From the NCBI GenBank assembly GCA_020349885.1, contig CP070701.1:997584-1061583 (forward strand): a DNA stretch of 64,000 bases. The letters are read 5' to 3'. Of this stretch, positions 8,322 to 17,911 are shown piece by piece (the first letter of the stretch is position 1; each line of letters opens with the position of its first letter). This DNA is from Acidobacteriota bacterium (GTDB taxonomy: Bacteria; Acidobacteriota; G020349885). Below the pieces are notes generated by a model. The model searched no databases and had not been told where the DNA came from. It worked only from the letters and a program-made list of their open reading frames with translations. A program made the position numbers and the translations under genes.

Positions 8322-9638
8322 TTATCCGAGGAAAGCGCCGAAGAGCTTTCCGCTTACGGCGGCGACGATGACGATCGCCGCGCAAAAAACCGCCGTCTTT
8401 TTCCATCCCATCACTTTCGTAATGACCAGCAGGTTGGGAAGCGAGAGCGCCGGACCCGCCAAAAGCAACGCAATGACCGGCCCCGAGTGCATGCCCAGTT
8501 TCATGAGCGCCTGTGTGATGGGAATTTCCGTCAGCGTCGCAAAATACCAAAAGGCTCCGATGACGGAGGCCGCGAGGTTGGCGCCCCAGCCGTTGTCTCC
8601 CACAAAACCGGCGACGTAAGCGGGCGGGAGGAACGGCGTCACGAAACCGACGACGAACACGCCGCCAAACAAAAGAGGAACCAGGATTTTTGTAAACTCC
8701 CATGTGTTTTGCATCCAGTCTCTAACCTCGTCCCGGGCAAACCACCGGTGAGCCATGCCGAGCACCGCAAGGCCCATAAGCGCCGCCAAGTACCACTTAA
8801 GATGAAATATCCTGATCACCCACGCCTCTACTTCCTCCACCTCGGCGAGAGCTTGCTTCGGAACGGTGATGTGAGCTCCCGCCTCGTATCCTCCAAAGGG
8901 CTCCTCCAGCTGAAACACGATTTCGTCGCGCATCTCCTGCAGGACAACGGCGCGGAACCGTGCGCCGTCGCTCTTGTGCACGATAACGTTGCCCGGGTTG
9001 TACCAGTCGCTAAAGACCAAAAAAGCCGTCATGGCGGAAAAGAAAAGGGCGGTTTTCCAGAGAGCGCGGCGCTTAGGAGCTTCGGGCGGCGCCGCTAGGA
9101 TCTGTGAGGGAAGGCGTTCCTCCCTGCGGAACACCGCGGCCATGAACAGTCCGATGAGGAAAGCGAAGGCGACGGCGCCTACCGCCCTTCCCAGCCCGAT
9201 TGAGAATCCCAAAATGCGCGCGGTAAGAAAGATGGCCAAGACGTTTATGGCGGGGCCCGAGTAAAGGAAGGCGCATGCCGGACCGAGTCCCGCTCCCAGG
9301 CGATAAATCCCCGCAAAAACCGGCAAAACGCTGCACGAACAGACCGCCAAAACCGCCCCGGAAACCGATGCAACGGAATAGGCGAGCACCTTGTTCGATG
9401 TCGGCCCCAAATAACGCATCACCGACTCTTTCGACAGGAACGTGACAACCGCTCCCGCGATGAAGAGTGCCGGCACGACGCAAGTAAGCGTGTGATTGCG
9501 CACATACCACTGAAGGAGCTTGAACGCCTCGATGATGGCGCCCGTGACCTTCGGGGTTGAAAGGGGCATGAAGTAAGCGGCGAGAAACACGCCGAGGAAA
9601 GCGCCCAGGATTTTCAGCTCTCTGTTCATGCTCTCCAT
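8322..9638 (-). CDS. arsP: ArsP-like permease (UPF0718 family)
   Basis: 438-residue polytopic membrane permease of the family that includes ArsP, which exports trivalent organoarsenicals. The signature CSCSVLPVFAGIY (near residue 100) carries the metalloid-binding cysteines. Two transmembrane bundles flank a soluble insert of about 90 residues, followed by a second bundle with TEIPITQALMKLGM. It begins 10 bases after arsR, so the two are co-transcribed. A relative annotated as a copper/zinc exporter shares the motif, and the arsEFG context favours arsenicals. Confidence 0.8.
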   Translation of the reverse strand: MESMNRELKILGAFLGVFLAAYFMPLSTPKVTGAIIEAFKLLQWYVRNHTLTCVVPALFIAGAVVTFLSKESVMRYLGPTSNKVLAYSVASVSGAVLAVCSCSVLPVFAGIYRLGAGLGPACAFLYSGPAINVLAIFLTARILGFSIGLGRAVGAVAFAFLIGLFMAAVFRREERLPSQILAAPPEAPKRRALWKTALFFSAMTAFLVFSDWYNPGNVIVHKSDGARFRAVVLQEMRDEIVFQLEEPFGGYEAGAHITVPKQALAEVEEVEAWVIRIFHLKWYLAALMGLAVLGMAHRWFARDEVRDWMQNTWEFTKILVPLLFGGVFVVGFVTPFLPPAYVAGFVGDNGWGANLAASVIGAFWYFATLTEIPITQALMKLGMHSGPVIALLLAGPALSLPNLLVITKVMGWKKTAVFCAAIVIVAAVSGKLFGAFLG

Positions 9639-9648
9639 CTACCCTGCG

Positions 9649-9957
9649 TTATTTCTTCGCACGAAGGGTCGCGTCAATGCACCGGAAAATGTCAAGAACA
9701 CAGGGCGTCAGCAGGCTGTAGTACACCTGGAGGCCGCGCTTCTCGTTCTCGACGATGCCGGCTTCCCGGAGAACCGAAAGGTGACGCGACACGGTAGAAA
9801 TATCGTCGCCCACAAGGTCACGCAGCTCGTACACGCAGCGCTCCCTCCGGGAGAGCGTATCCAGTATCAGAAGACGCGAGGGGTGGGCAAGGGCCTTCGC
9901 CACCTTGACGCGCGCTTCGTAGCGGGAAGTGATCTTACGCTTTCTCGAGTTGCCCAT
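9649..9957 (-). CDS. arsR: ArsR-family metalloregulator
   Basis: 102-residue winged-helix repressor, first gene of the ars operon. The helix-turn-helix is near residues 38-65 (DDISTVSRHLSVLREAG). Candidate arsenite-binding cysteines are C41 region (RERCVYEL) and two near the C-terminus (PCVLDIFRC). The classic CVC of plasmid ArsR is replaced by CVY, so the C-terminal pair may be the sensor. I chose the ATG at 9957 because the promoter and operator overlap the upstream alternative codons. That start is leaderless or nearly so. Confidence 0.88.
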   Translation of the reverse strand: MGNSRKRKITSRYEARVKVAKALAHPSRLLILDTLSRRERCVYELRDLVGDDISTVSRHLSVLREAGIVENEKRGLQVYYSLLTPCVLDIFRCIDATLRAKK

Positions 9958-9965
9958 ATCTGTAT

Positions 9966-9993
9966 ATTTTACCAAATTGCAAAATAATGTCAA
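9966..9993 (-). promoter_or_regulatory. Promoter and ArsR-operator-like site of the ars operon
   Basis: Minus strand: a perfect -35 TTGACA (9993-9988), a 16-bp spacer and a -10 TAAAAT (9971-9966). The -10 ends 8 bases before the arsR ATG. An imperfect inverted repeat, ATTTT-N10-AAAAT, covers 9966-9985, from the -10 into the spacer, where a bound ArsR dimer would block polymerase. Confidence 0.75.
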
Positions 9994-10048
9994 CCCCCCC
10001 CTTCAAAAACCCGGCACGGCGGCGGACGCGGCTGAAAATGAAAGAGCT

Positions 10049-10077
10049 TTGCCTCCCCCACCCTTCTCCGCTATGAT
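10049..10077 (+). promoter_or_regulatory. Promoter of ubiD, near-leaderless
   Basis: -35 TTGCCT (10049-10054), a 17-bp spacer, and -10 TATGAT (10072-10077), only 8 bases before the ubiD ATG. Transcription would start at or within two bases of the start codon. Confidence 0.6.
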
Positions 10078-10085
10078 AGTTCTCT

Positions 10086-11537
10086 ATGCCCTACGAGAGC
10101 CTTCGCGCCTTCGTCGAATTCCTTGAATCCAAAGGCGAGCTCGTCCGCGTCCGCGAGCGCGTCAGCCCCGTCCTCGAAATCACCGAGATCGCCGACCGCG
10201 TGATGAAGCGCGAAGGCCCGGCGCTCCTCTTCGAGAACGTCGAAGGCTCCTCCTTCCCGCTCCTCATCAACACGTTCGGCTCGAGGAAACGCATGTCGTG
10301 GGCGCTCGGAGTGGAGGACATCGAGGAGGCGGCGAAACGCATCGAGGGCCTGATGAAACTCCAGCCGCCCGAAGGATTCTTGGAAAAATTAAAAATGCTT
10401 CCCCTCCTCTCGGAGCTCGGCTCGTACCCGCCGAAGCTCGTCAAGCGCGGCGCCTCGCAGGACGTGGTCCACGACGAGCCGGACCTCTTCGTGATGCCAG
10501 TCCCCCAGTGCTGGCCGCTCGACGGCGGGCGCTACCTCGCGATGACCGAAGTCTTCTCCAAGGACCCGGACACTGGCATGCGGAACGTCGGGATGTACCG
10601 CGTGCAGGTGCTCGACAAGAAGACGTGCGCTATGCACTGGCAGCTCCACAAGGGCGGCGCGCGGCACTGGCGGCGGGCGAAGGAGCGCGGCGAGCGCATC
10701 GAGGCGGCCGTCGCCATGGGCGGCGACCCGGCGGAGATGTTTTCGGCGTCGGCGCCGCTCCCGGACCCGTTCGACGAGATGATCTTCGCCGGCTTCCTCA
10801 GAAAACGCGCCGTCGAGATGGTCAAGTGCAAAACCATAGACGTCGAGGTGCCCGCCGACTCGGACTTCGTCGTCGAGGGCGTCATCGACCCGAACGAGCC
10901 GCTCGTGAAGGAAGGCCCCTTCGGCGACCACCGGGGCTTCTACTCGCTCGAGGACGACTACCCGGCCTTCCACGTCACCTGCATCACGCACCGCCGCGAC
11001 CCCATCTACCCATCGACCATCGTGGGCGCGCCGCCGATGGAGGACAAGTGGATGGGCTACGCCTCGGTGCGGCTTCTACTTCCGGCCATCCGCATGCTCC
11101 TGCCCGAGATCGTGGACATGGCTCTTCCCTGCGAGGGCGCCTTCCACAACCTGGCCGTCGTCAGCATCAGGAAGCAGTACCCGGGGCACGCGAAGAAGGT
11201 GATGCACGCGCTCTGGGGCCTGGGGCAGATGATGTTCCAAAAGATCGTCGTCGTCGTGGACGAGGACGTGAACGTCGAGGACTGGACGGAGGTGACGTGG
11301 CGCGCGACGAGCTCCTTCGACCCCAAGCGCGACCTGGTGCTCGTCGAGGGCCCCGTGGACGTCCTCGACCATGCGTCCGTTCTGCCCAACTACGGCGGCA
11401 AGATGGGCCTCGACTGCACGACGAAGCTTTCTTCAGAGGGCTTCGACCGCCCCTGGCCGCCGCTCATCAAGATGAGCGACGAGGTCAAGAAGAAGGTGGA
11501 CGCGATGTGGGAGAAGCTGGGGATTAAGCTCGACTAA
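10086..11537 (+). CDS. ubiD: UbiD-family prenylated-FMN decarboxylase
   Basis: 483-residue decarboxylase of the UbiD family, which removes carboxylates from aromatic or unsaturated acids (for example 4-hydroxy-polyprenylbenzoate in quinone synthesis) using prenylated FMN. The N-terminal PYESLRAFVEFLES start, the GGRYLAMTEV region, the EGPFGDHRGFYS active-site segment with its glutamate, and IVGAPPMEDKWMG are all conserved, and the length is typical. No ubiX partner or ring-modifying gene is nearby, so the substrate is open; quinone biosynthesis is the default. The gene ends inside a 4-base tail-to-tail overlap with the ABC ATPase gene. Confidence 0.9.
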   Translation: MPYESLRAFVEFLESKGELVRVRERVSPVLEITEIADRVMKREGPALLFENVEGSSFPLLINTFGSRKRMSWALGVEDIEEAAKRIEGLMKLQPPEGFLEKLKMLPLLSELGSYPPKLVKRGASQDVVHDEPDLFVMPVPQCWPLDGGRYLAMTEVFSKDPDTGMRNVGMYRVQVLDKKTCAMHWQLHKGGARHWRRAKERGERIEAAVAMGGDPAEMFSASAPLPDPFDEMIFAGFLRKRAVEMVKCKTIDVEVPADSDFVVEGVIDPNEPLVKEGPFGDHRGFYSLEDDYPAFHVTCITHRRDPIYPSTIVGAPPMEDKWMGYASVRLLLPAIRMLLPEIVDMALPCEGAFHNLAVVSIRKQYPGHAKKVMHALWGLGQMMFQKIVVVVDEDVNVEDWTEVTWRATSSFDPKRDLVLVEGPVDVLDHASVLPNYGGKMGLDCTTKLSSEGFDRPWPPLIKMSDEVKKKVDAMWEKLGIKLD

Positions 11538-12265
11538 TCGGCCTCTTCCCGCGTGAGCGTCAGGAACGCGCTTTCGAGTGCGGGCGAGGGCGCTTTAGCG
11601 AGGGCCTTCACCTCGGCGACGGTGCCTTCGGCGATGAGTTTTCCGTGATGGATGATGCCGATGCGGGAGCAGAGCGCCTCGACGACCTCGAGGGAATGCG
11701 TGCTCATGAAGACCGTGCCGCCCCGCTCGCAGTGCTCGCCCATGAGTCGCTTCACGATGGTGATGCCCTCCGGGTCGAGCCCCACGAGCGGCTCGTCCAC
11801 CACGAGCGCCCTCGGCCGGTGAAGAAGCGCCGCGGCGAAGACCAGCTTCTGCCGCATCCCGTGTGAATAGGCTTCAATGAGCTCGTGCCGCCAGTCCCTG
11901 AGGCGGAATAATTTCAGAAAATGCTCGATGCGCTCCCTGCGCTCGGCGCCGTCCACGCCGTAGAGGTCGGCGGCGAAGTTCAGAAATTCCTCGCCGCGAA
12001 GGCGCGTGTAAAGAAACGGCCGGTCGGGAACGAGCCCGATGAGGCGCTTGGCCTCGATGGTCTCGCGCGCCATGTCGTGGCCGCACACGAGAACCCGCCC
12101 CGCCGTGGGCCGCGCCAGGCCCGCGAGCATGCGCACCGTCGTCGTCTTGCCCGCCCCGTTGGGGCCCAGGAAGCCGAAAAACTCTCCTTCCTTGATGTGA
12201 AGCGAAAGATTGGAGACGGCCTCGAGGTTGCCGTAGCGCTTGCTGACGTTATCTAGAACGAGCAT
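11534..12265 (-). CDS. ABC transporter ATP-binding protein (orphan)
   Basis: 243-residue ATPase subunit of an ABC-2/NatA-like exporter. Walker A is GPNGAGKTT (near 35), the signature is YSHGMRQK (near 132), Walker B with the catalytic glutamate is ALVVDEPLVGLD, and the H-loop is STHSLE. No permease gene lies next to it: one neighbour is convergent ubiD and the other an FkbM methyltransferase 72 bp upstream. Its membrane partner must be encoded elsewhere, or it works as a soluble ATPase. Substrate unknown. Confidence 0.87.
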   Translation of the reverse strand: MLVLDNVSKRYGNLEAVSNLSLHIKEGEFFGFLGPNGAGKTTTVRMLAGLARPTAGRVLVCGHDMARETIEAKRLIGLVPDRPFLYTRLRGEEFLNFAADLYGVDGAERRERIEHFLKLFRLRDWRHELIEAYSHGMRQKLVFAAALLHRPRALVVDEPLVGLDPEGITIVKRLMGEHCERGGTVFMSTHSLEVVEALCSRIGIIHHGKLIAEGTVAEVKALAKAPSPALESAFLTLTREEAD

Positions 12266-12337
12266 CTCAGAAAATCTCCGCCGCCCCCGCCTGGAGAAAC
12301 ATTGCTTCTTGAAGGTACATGGCTCCGTTAGAGAATC

Positions 12338-13198
12338 TCATGTTCGGGGGCTCCGTTGCACCATGTAATGACCCGACGAAAAATCCGCGGCGGAATCTAT
12401 CTCCGTTCGAACGTCCCCGAGGCGAAAGACTCGATAGTTTTCCGATCTCAAGACGGGCCAAACCTCTTGTCCCGCAGCCGGGCCATGGATCTCGATGACC
12501 ATCGTGGGCGAGGACTTTTTCAGCAGACGCTTCATTCCTTTAAGCGCCTTGCCTTCCCCTCCCTCGATATCCATCTTGAGGAAGTCCGGAGCGGGATGCC
12601 CCTGCTCGTAGACGAACCGGTCCAGCGTGATGGTTGACACCGTCACCGCATCGAGGAAACGCTCGTCCTTGTCGCCCAGCCGCCCCATGGCCGTGCTCGC
12701 ATGGCGCGCGAAGGCCGCATCGCCCTCGGAGTCGGACACGGCGCAAGGCACGGCCGTCACGTGGCTCATCGAGGGATTGGCCTGCAGTTGCTTGCACAGG
12801 CGGTCGTAATTTTCCGCAAGGGGCTCAAAGGAAAACACCTTGCCCCCGGGTCCAGTCAATCTTCCGAGCAGAAGGGAGAAAAAGCCCACGTGGGCGCCGA
12901 CATCGTAAGCCACCATTCCCGATCTCACATATTCGCAAAGGACGTTTTGCATCGGGGCCTCATACGTTCCCAGCCAATAGTGTTTCTCGCGGCGAAGATC
13001 CACCCAAAGTGTGCACCCCTTCAGAGTTCCTCCCTGGACGGTCACGAGCACTTCCCCGGCGGGTGCGAAGCGCGTGAGCAAGACACGCAAAGCACCCGCC
13101 AGCCACGGGACGCGATAAACGCCGAGCCGCCACGCCTCGGGAAGGCAGCGACTCAACCAGCCGACGGCACGGTGAAGTACGGGAACCCTGGGCGGCAT
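12338..13198 (-). CDS. FkbM-family SAM-dependent methyltransferase
   Basis: 286 residues with a Rossmann SAM-binding site, VAYDVGAHVGFFSLL (near 100), and the FkbM hallmark FLKMDIEGGEGKALKGM (near 207). The family O-methylates sugars, polyketides or lipids and is common in surface-polysaccharide clusters. The N-terminus (about 10-45) is amphipathic and may associate with membrane. The ATG at 13198 is preferred over a TTG 12 codons earlier; neither has a convincing ribosome site. The neighbours (ABC ATPase, uvrB) do not reveal the substrate. Confidence 0.85.
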   Translation of the reverse strand: MPPRVPVLHRAVGWLSRCLPEAWRLGVYRVPWLAGALRVLLTRFAPAGEVLVTVQGGTLKGCTLWVDLRREKHYWLGTYEAPMQNVLCEYVRSGMVAYDVGAHVGFFSLLLGRLTGPGGKVFSFEPLAENYDRLCKQLQANPSMSHVTAVPCAVSDSEGDAAFARHASTAMGRLGDKDERFLDAVTVSTITLDRFVYEQGHPAPDFLKMDIEGGEGKALKGMKRLLKKSSPTMVIEIHGPAAGQEVWPVLRSENYRVFRLGDVRTEIDSAADFSSGHYMVQRSPRT

Positions 13199-13248
13199 CG
13201 CGTCATCATAACGCCGCGGTCGAACGGGGGTCAACCGCCGGCGCGGCG

Positions 13249-15306
13249 CTAGGCAAACATGACCTGCGCCTTCAGAGCCTTGATCTGGTCGCGGATGGCG
13301 GCGGCCTTTTCGAACTCCAGGCGCTCCGCGCAGGCGCGCATCTCGCGCTCCAGGCGGCCGAGCTCTTTCTCGGCGCCCTGCGTGTCCCCGTAGGCGGCCG
13401 CCCCCTCTTCAGGGCTCGGGGCAGGCTTTTCCCGAACGGACGCGGCGGCGCGCCCCCTCCGTTTCCGCGCCGGGCGTTCCAGGGGCGGCGGGAGCTTGTA
13501 ATAATCCGTGGCGGCGGCGCTCCCCAGCACCTCCGAGACGGGCTTCTCGATCGAGCGCGGCGTGATGCCGTGCTCCCGGTTGTACGCCAGCTGCTTGCGG
13601 CGGCGGCGCGTGGTTTCCTCCATCGCGTCCCGCATGGAGCGCGTCACGGTCGAGGCGTACAGAAGAACCTTGCCGCGCACGTTGCGCGCCGCGCGCCCCG
13701 CCGTCTGGATGAGCGCCGTCGTGGAGCGGAGAAAACCCTCCTTGTCGGCGTCGAAGACGGCCACGAGGGAAACCTCGGGCAGATCCAGTCCCTCGCGAAG
13801 AAGATTCACGCCGACGAGCACGTCAAAGTCCCCCTTTCGCAGGCCCCGCAGAATCTCCACCCTCTCCAGCGTGTCCACTTCCGAATGCAGGTATTTCACC
13901 CTGACCCCCACGTTCTCGTAGTAGCGCTTGAGCTCCTCGGCCATCCTCTTCGTGAGCGTGGTGACGAGAACGCGCTCTTTCCGTCTCACGCGCTCGCGCA
14001 CCTCGTGGAGAAGGTCGTCCACCTGGCGCTCGACGGGGCGCACCTCGATCTCGGGATCCATCAGGCCCGTCGGGCGTATGACCTGCTCGGCAAATTCACC
14101 CTTCGTCAGCTTCAATTCGTATGGCCCGGGCGTGGCGGAGACGAAGACGGTCTGGCCGCGCTTGCGCTCGAACTCCTTGAAGCGAAGGGGGCGGTTGTCA
14201 AGCGCCGAAGGCAGGCGGAACCCGTGCTCGACCAGGACGCTTTTGCGGGAGCGGTCGCCCTCGAACATGCCCCGCAGCTGGGGCAGGCTCTGGTGGCTCT
14301 CGTCCACGATGAGAAGAAAGTCTTCGGGGAGATAATCGAGAAGCGTATACGGCGGCTCTCCGGGCGCACGTCCGTCGAAATGCCTCGAATAGTTCTCGAT
14401 GCCGTGGCAGTATTGGAGCTCCTGCAGCATTTCGAGGTCGTAGAGGGTGCGCCGTTCGAGGCGCTCCGCTTCGAGCGCTTTCTCCTGACGGCGCAGCTCC
14501 TCGAGGCGCAGGCCGAGCTCGAGGCGGATGGAAGCCAGGGCGTCGTCCAGCCCATGGGGCCCCGTGACGTAATGCGTTTTCGGATAAATGGAAATTCTTT
14601 CCACGTTTTCCATGCGCCGACCGCTCAGGGGATCCACGCGGGCAATGGCGTCCAGCTCGCTCCCGAAAAACTCAAGCCGATACGCCGCGTCTCCGTAGGA
14701 GGGAAGCACCTCCACCGTATCCCCGCGCGCCCGGAAGGAGCCGCGCTCGAGGAAGGCGTCCTGGCGGCTGTACTGGAGCGAGACGAGAAGATTCAAAAAC
14801 TCCTCGCGCCCCATCTTCTGTCCGACCTGCACGAGGTGGCGCTGGGCGTAGTAAGACTCCGGAGAGCCCAGTCCGTAGATGCAGGAAACGCTCGCGACGA
14901 TGAGCACGTCGCGGCGCTCGTACACCGAGCGGGTAGCCGAGTGGCGAAGGCGGTCGATGTCCTCGTTGATGCGCGCGTCTTTCTCGATGTAGGTGTCCGT
15001 CACGGGAAGATAGGCCTCAGGCTGGTAGTAGTCGTAGTAGGAGACGAAATACTCGACGGCGTTTTCGGGAAAGAATTCCTTGAATTCCTGAAAGAGCTGC
15101 GCCGCGAGCGTCTTGTTGTGGGCGATCACGAGGGTGGAGCGGTTCACCGCCTCCACAATCTTGGCTATGGTGTAGGTTTTTCCGGAGCCGGTGACGCCGA
15201 GGAGAACCTGGTCGCGCCGCCCTTCACGGATGCCTTCCGCAAGGTCCTGAATGGCCTGCGGCTGGTCCCCGCAGGGACCATAGGGCGCATGGAGGCGGAA
15301 GTTCAT
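13249..15306 (-). CDS. uvrB: Excinuclease ABC subunit B
   Basis: 685-residue DNA-damage-recognition helicase of nucleotide excision repair. Start chosen at [16 protein letters not shown], the normal family N-terminus. It shows Walker A GVTGSGKT, the beta-hairpin [12 protein letters not shown] that inserts into DNA, helicase motifs DESHQSLPQ and QTAGRAARN, and a C-terminal UVR domain (about 650-685) that contacts UvrC. The linker before the UVR domain is basic and Ala/Pro-rich, longer than in many homologues. It is a single gene; uvrA and uvrC are not in the window. Confidence 0.96.
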   Translation of the reverse strand: MNFRLHAPYGPCGDQPQAIQDLAEGIREGRRDQVLLGVTGSGKTYTIAKIVEAVNRSTLVIAHNKTLAAQLFQEFKEFFPENAVEYFVSYYDYYQPEAYLPVTDTYIEKDARINEDIDRLRHSATRSVYERRDVLIVASVSCIYGLGSPESYYAQRHLVQVGQKMGREEFLNLLVSLQYSRQDAFLERGSFRARGDTVEVLPSYGDAAYRLEFFGSELDAIARVDPLSGRRMENVERISIYPKTHYVTGPHGLDDALASIRLELGLRLEELRRQEKALEAERLERRTLYDLEMLQELQYCHGIENYSRHFDGRAPGEPPYTLLDYLPEDFLLIVDESHQSLPQLRGMFEGDRSRKSVLVEHGFRLPSALDNRPLRFKEFERKRGQTVFVSATPGPYELKLTKGEFAEQVIRPTGLMDPEIEVRPVERQVDDLLHEVRERVRRKERVLVTTLTKRMAEELKRYYENVGVRVKYLHSEVDTLERVEILRGLRKGDFDVLVGVNLLREGLDLPEVSLVAVFDADKEGFLRSTTALIQTAGRAARNVRGKVLLYASTVTRSMRDAMEETTRRRRKQLAYNREHGITPRSIEKPVSEVLGSAAATDYYKLPPPLERPARKRRGRAAASVREKPAPSPEEGAAAYGDTQGAEKELGRLEREMRACAERLEFEKAAAIRDQIKALKAQVMFA

Positions 15307-15444
15307 GATAGAAGGCGAGAAAGGAACGGCTCCGCCGTTACTTGCCTGCGCAAATCCCCATCCCGCCATGGCGGGGTCAAGGATCCTCGCTCTGCGGGAC
15401 AAGTCAGCAGAACAGCATTCCTCGTCAAAAGATGCCGCGCCCGA

Positions 15445-15891
15445 TTAAAGCGCCAGAATGTAGTAGTCGTTCGTACGGCGCAGCTTCTGGCAAAGGTCCA
15501 GGAGGAACGCGCCGTAGAGCTTTTTCTCCAATTTGGCGTCCTGCTTGAGAAGTTCCTCAAAATCCTTTTTGCTGATCTTAAGAAGACCACCGTCCTCGGT
15601 GGCCGTGACGGTGGCGGAGCGGGGCTTGTGGTCGATAAGAGAAACCTCTCCGAAGTGATCGCCGCGGCCGAGGGTGCCCAAAAGCTTCCGGTCGCCGTTG
15701 ATCTCCTTCGTCACCGCAAAGGTTCCCGACTTGATGATGTAGAGCGCGCCGGCCTGCGTGTCCTCCACCACGACCTCATCCCCGCGCTTGACTTTCTGGT
15801 ACGTCACGACGCGCGAGATCTGCACCATTTCCAGTGCGGAAAAATCCTTAAAGAGATTCATCTGCTTCAGCAGTCGGGTATCTTCAACCAT
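15445..15891 (-). CDS. Cyclic nucleotide-binding domain protein without effector domain
   Basis: 148 residues consisting almost only of a cyclic-nucleotide-binding domain. The phosphate-binding cassette is GDHFGEVSLIDHKPRSATV (near 80-98), with the glutamate and arginine that bind the phosphoribose. There is no helix-turn-helix, so it is not a Crp-type transcription factor. It may act by protein-protein contact. The FHA-GAF-cyclase at 54498 could supply the ligand. It is divergent from the HD-GYP gene across a 148-bp spacer. Confidence 0.85.
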   Translation of the reverse strand: MVEDTRLLKQMNLFKDFSALEMVQISRVVTYQKVKRGDEVVVEDTQAGALYIIKSGTFAVTKEINGDRKLLGTLGRGDHFGEVSLIDHKPRSATVTATEDGGLLKISKKDFEELLKQDAKLEKKLYGAFLLDLCQKLRRTNDYYILAL

Positions 15892-16039
15892 GGCGAACCC
15901 ATGATAATCCTTTGCATCGAAAAAGTAAATGCGAGCGGTCCCGTCTCCCCCGAAAAGCGGCTCCGCGCACCGGGTCGGAGTTGCTTTTTTCGCCCTTTAT
16001 GACTACCATAAAAAAATAACATAAAGCAAGGAAAGTGGC

Positions 16040-17893
16040 GTGTTACAGGAAGAGCCGATAAAAGTTTCTCGCTGGAGCAAACTCGTCTATTCGCTGCTCG
16101 GCATGATGGTGCTGGTGGCCATGGTGCCGCTGGCGTACGCGACATGGCGACTGGTCACGATCAATAAAGATTCCCTGCAACTCAACTTGAAGGAGTACCA
16201 GATGCTTGCGGCGTCCTCCCTGTCAAGCGAGATCGAGCTTTTTTTCGACCGCATAGAGGCCCAGGTGGAGCAAATCAACACGGCCTTTGAGTGGGGCGGC
16301 GAGGTGGTCGGCGCACGCAGCATGTTCGACAAAGCGGCCCAGACCAAGTTCCTCCAGAGGTATCTGGGACGCGATATGCTTTACATTCGTCTCTCCAATC
16401 TTGAGGAAAGGTCCTGGGACGCCACGCTCTTTGAAACGCTCAGCCCGCCTCTTGAGAAGGAGATCCTTCAAGCCAGCCGGGAGGCGCAACAGGACCGCAC
16501 CTTCGTGAGTAAGCCGTTTTTCCTGGAACAAGACCTGACGCCCATTCTCATTATGGGCTTCCCGCTTCATATCCGTGAGCGAAAGGTCGGAGCGCTCGCC
16601 ACCGTGGTAAGCCTCGAAAGCATCGTCCAAGCCGCCAAACAGCGCGCGCTGACGTCGGGCTTCACCCTCCACATCGTGGATCACGAGGGGCGCGCCCTCG
16701 TGACCACCGCGCTGCGGAGCGGCGCGTCCGAGTTGCCGCCCGGCCATCCCCTGCTGGAGTCGTTCCTTGAAGCCATGCGGCGCTCCCCCAATACACGCGC
16801 ATCGACCACGATCCCCTTTGAGCGCGCGGTTCGCCGCGAGGGTCCGGATCAACCCGACATCTCCAAGGAGCCGATGGTCGGCACGTTCACCACGATTCCG
16901 GCGCTGGGCTGGGGCATTCTGGTCGAAATCGAGCAGGCAAGAGCCTACGCCGCCATTCGCGACATGCGCCGAGCCGCCCTCCACATCAGCCTCGCCGTGC
17001 TCGGGATTGCCGTCGTGGCCTCGGCGCTTTTGGCGCGCTATCTGACGAACCCGCTTCGAAGCCTCACGGAAAGCGCGCGGCGGATTGCGTCGGGGGATTT
17101 CTCCACGCGCGTCTCCGTGCGCGCCCGAAACGAAATCGGCGTCCTGGCCGACACCTTCAATAAAATGGCGTCGGACATGGAGGCTTCCATCGAGCGCTTA
17201 ACACGCATGTCCGAAGAAAACCAAAAGATGTTCATGGGAACCATCCGCGTGCTCACGGCGGCCATCGACGCAAAGGACCCCTATACGAGCGGCCACTCCG
17301 AGCGCGTCACCCGCTACTCCATGGCCATCGCTAAGCACCTGGGCTTCGATGCCGAGCAACTGAAGCGCGTGCGCATCGGGGCCCTTCTTCATGACGTGGG
17401 AAAAATCGGCATCGAGGACGCCATTCTGGGAAAGACTTCCCAGCTCGACGACGAAGAGTTCGAAATCATGAAGCAGCACCCGGAAAAAGGGGCGCGCATC
17501 ATGGCGCAAATCGAGCCCCTCCGGGACGTTGTGGGCGCCATCCGCTACCACCATGAGCGCTACAGCGGAGGCGGCTATCCCACTGGGGTAAGCGGCGATA
17601 ACATTCCCCTCATCGCCCGCATCATCGCCGTGGCCGACACGTTCGACGCCATGACGACGGAGCGCCCCTACCAGAAAGCGTTTACGCTCGATTACGCGAC
17701 GGCCAAAATTTACGAGCTGCGCGGCTCGAAGTATGATCCCAAAGTGGTGGAGGCCCTGGTGAAAGCCTATCGCGCGGGTGACATCAAGGAGGGAATGCGC
17801 GATTCCGTTTTCGAGCAGAGCGAGGGTGAAGGCGGGTCCGGCGCCGCCAAGCCCGCCTCCACGCCAAGCGCCGCCGCGCCTACCAACAAGTAG
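16040..17893 (+). CDS. Membrane sensor with dCache, HAMP and HD-GYP domains
   Basis: 617 residues. GTG start with AAGGAAAG ribosome site 6 bases upstream. Transmembrane helix 1 (about 16-37), a periplasmic double-Cache-like sensor (40-310), helix 2 (about 312-332), HAMP (333-385), then an HD-GYP phosphodiesterase domain (about 394-590). The HD-GYP domain has HSERVTRYS, HDVGKIG, the HPEKGARI histidine and HHERYSGGGYPTG. HD-GYP enzymes hydrolyse cyclic di-GMP, and all metal-ligand motifs are present, so it should be active. The C-terminus is a short Gly/Ala/Pro tail. The extracellular signal is unknown. Confidence 0.92.
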   Translation: MLQEEPIKVSRWSKLVYSLLGMMVLVAMVPLAYATWRLVTINKDSLQLNLKEYQMLAASSLSSEIELFFDRIEAQVEQINTAFEWGGEVVGARSMFDKAAQTKFLQRYLGRDMLYIRLSNLEERSWDATLFETLSPPLEKEILQASREAQQDRTFVSKPFFLEQDLTPILIMGFPLHIRERKVGALATVVSLESIVQAAKQRALTSGFTLHIVDHEGRALVTTALRSGASELPPGHPLLESFLEAMRRSPNTRASTTIPFERAVRREGPDQPDISKEPMVGTFTTIPALGWGILVEIEQARAYAAIRDMRRAALHISLAVLGIAVVASALLARYLTNPLRSLTESARRIASGDFSTRVSVRARNEIGVLADTFNKMASDMEASIERLTRMSEENQKMFMGTIRVLTAAIDAKDPYTSGHSERVTRYSMAIAKHLGFDAEQLKRVRIGALLHDVGKIGIEDAILGKTSQLDDEEFEIMKQHPEKGARIMAQIEPLRDVVGAIRYHHERYSGGGYPTGVSGDNIPLIARIIAVADTFDAMTTERPYQKAFTLDYATAKIYELRGSKYDPKVVEALVKAYRAGDIKEGMRDSVFEQSEGEGGSGAAKPASTPSAAAPTNK

Positions 17894-17911
17894 AAAGCAC
17901 TGAAAAAAACA

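Noticed and set aside
11534..13198. ABC ATPase and FkbM methyltransferase as a polysaccharide export cluster
   Set aside because: Only two genes, 72 bp apart, with no glycosyltransferase or permease nearby. The evidence is too thin.
13570..16002. Long open frame antisense to uvrB
   Set aside because: It mirrors the uvrB codons in high-G+C DNA, has no recognisable domain and lacks a start context.
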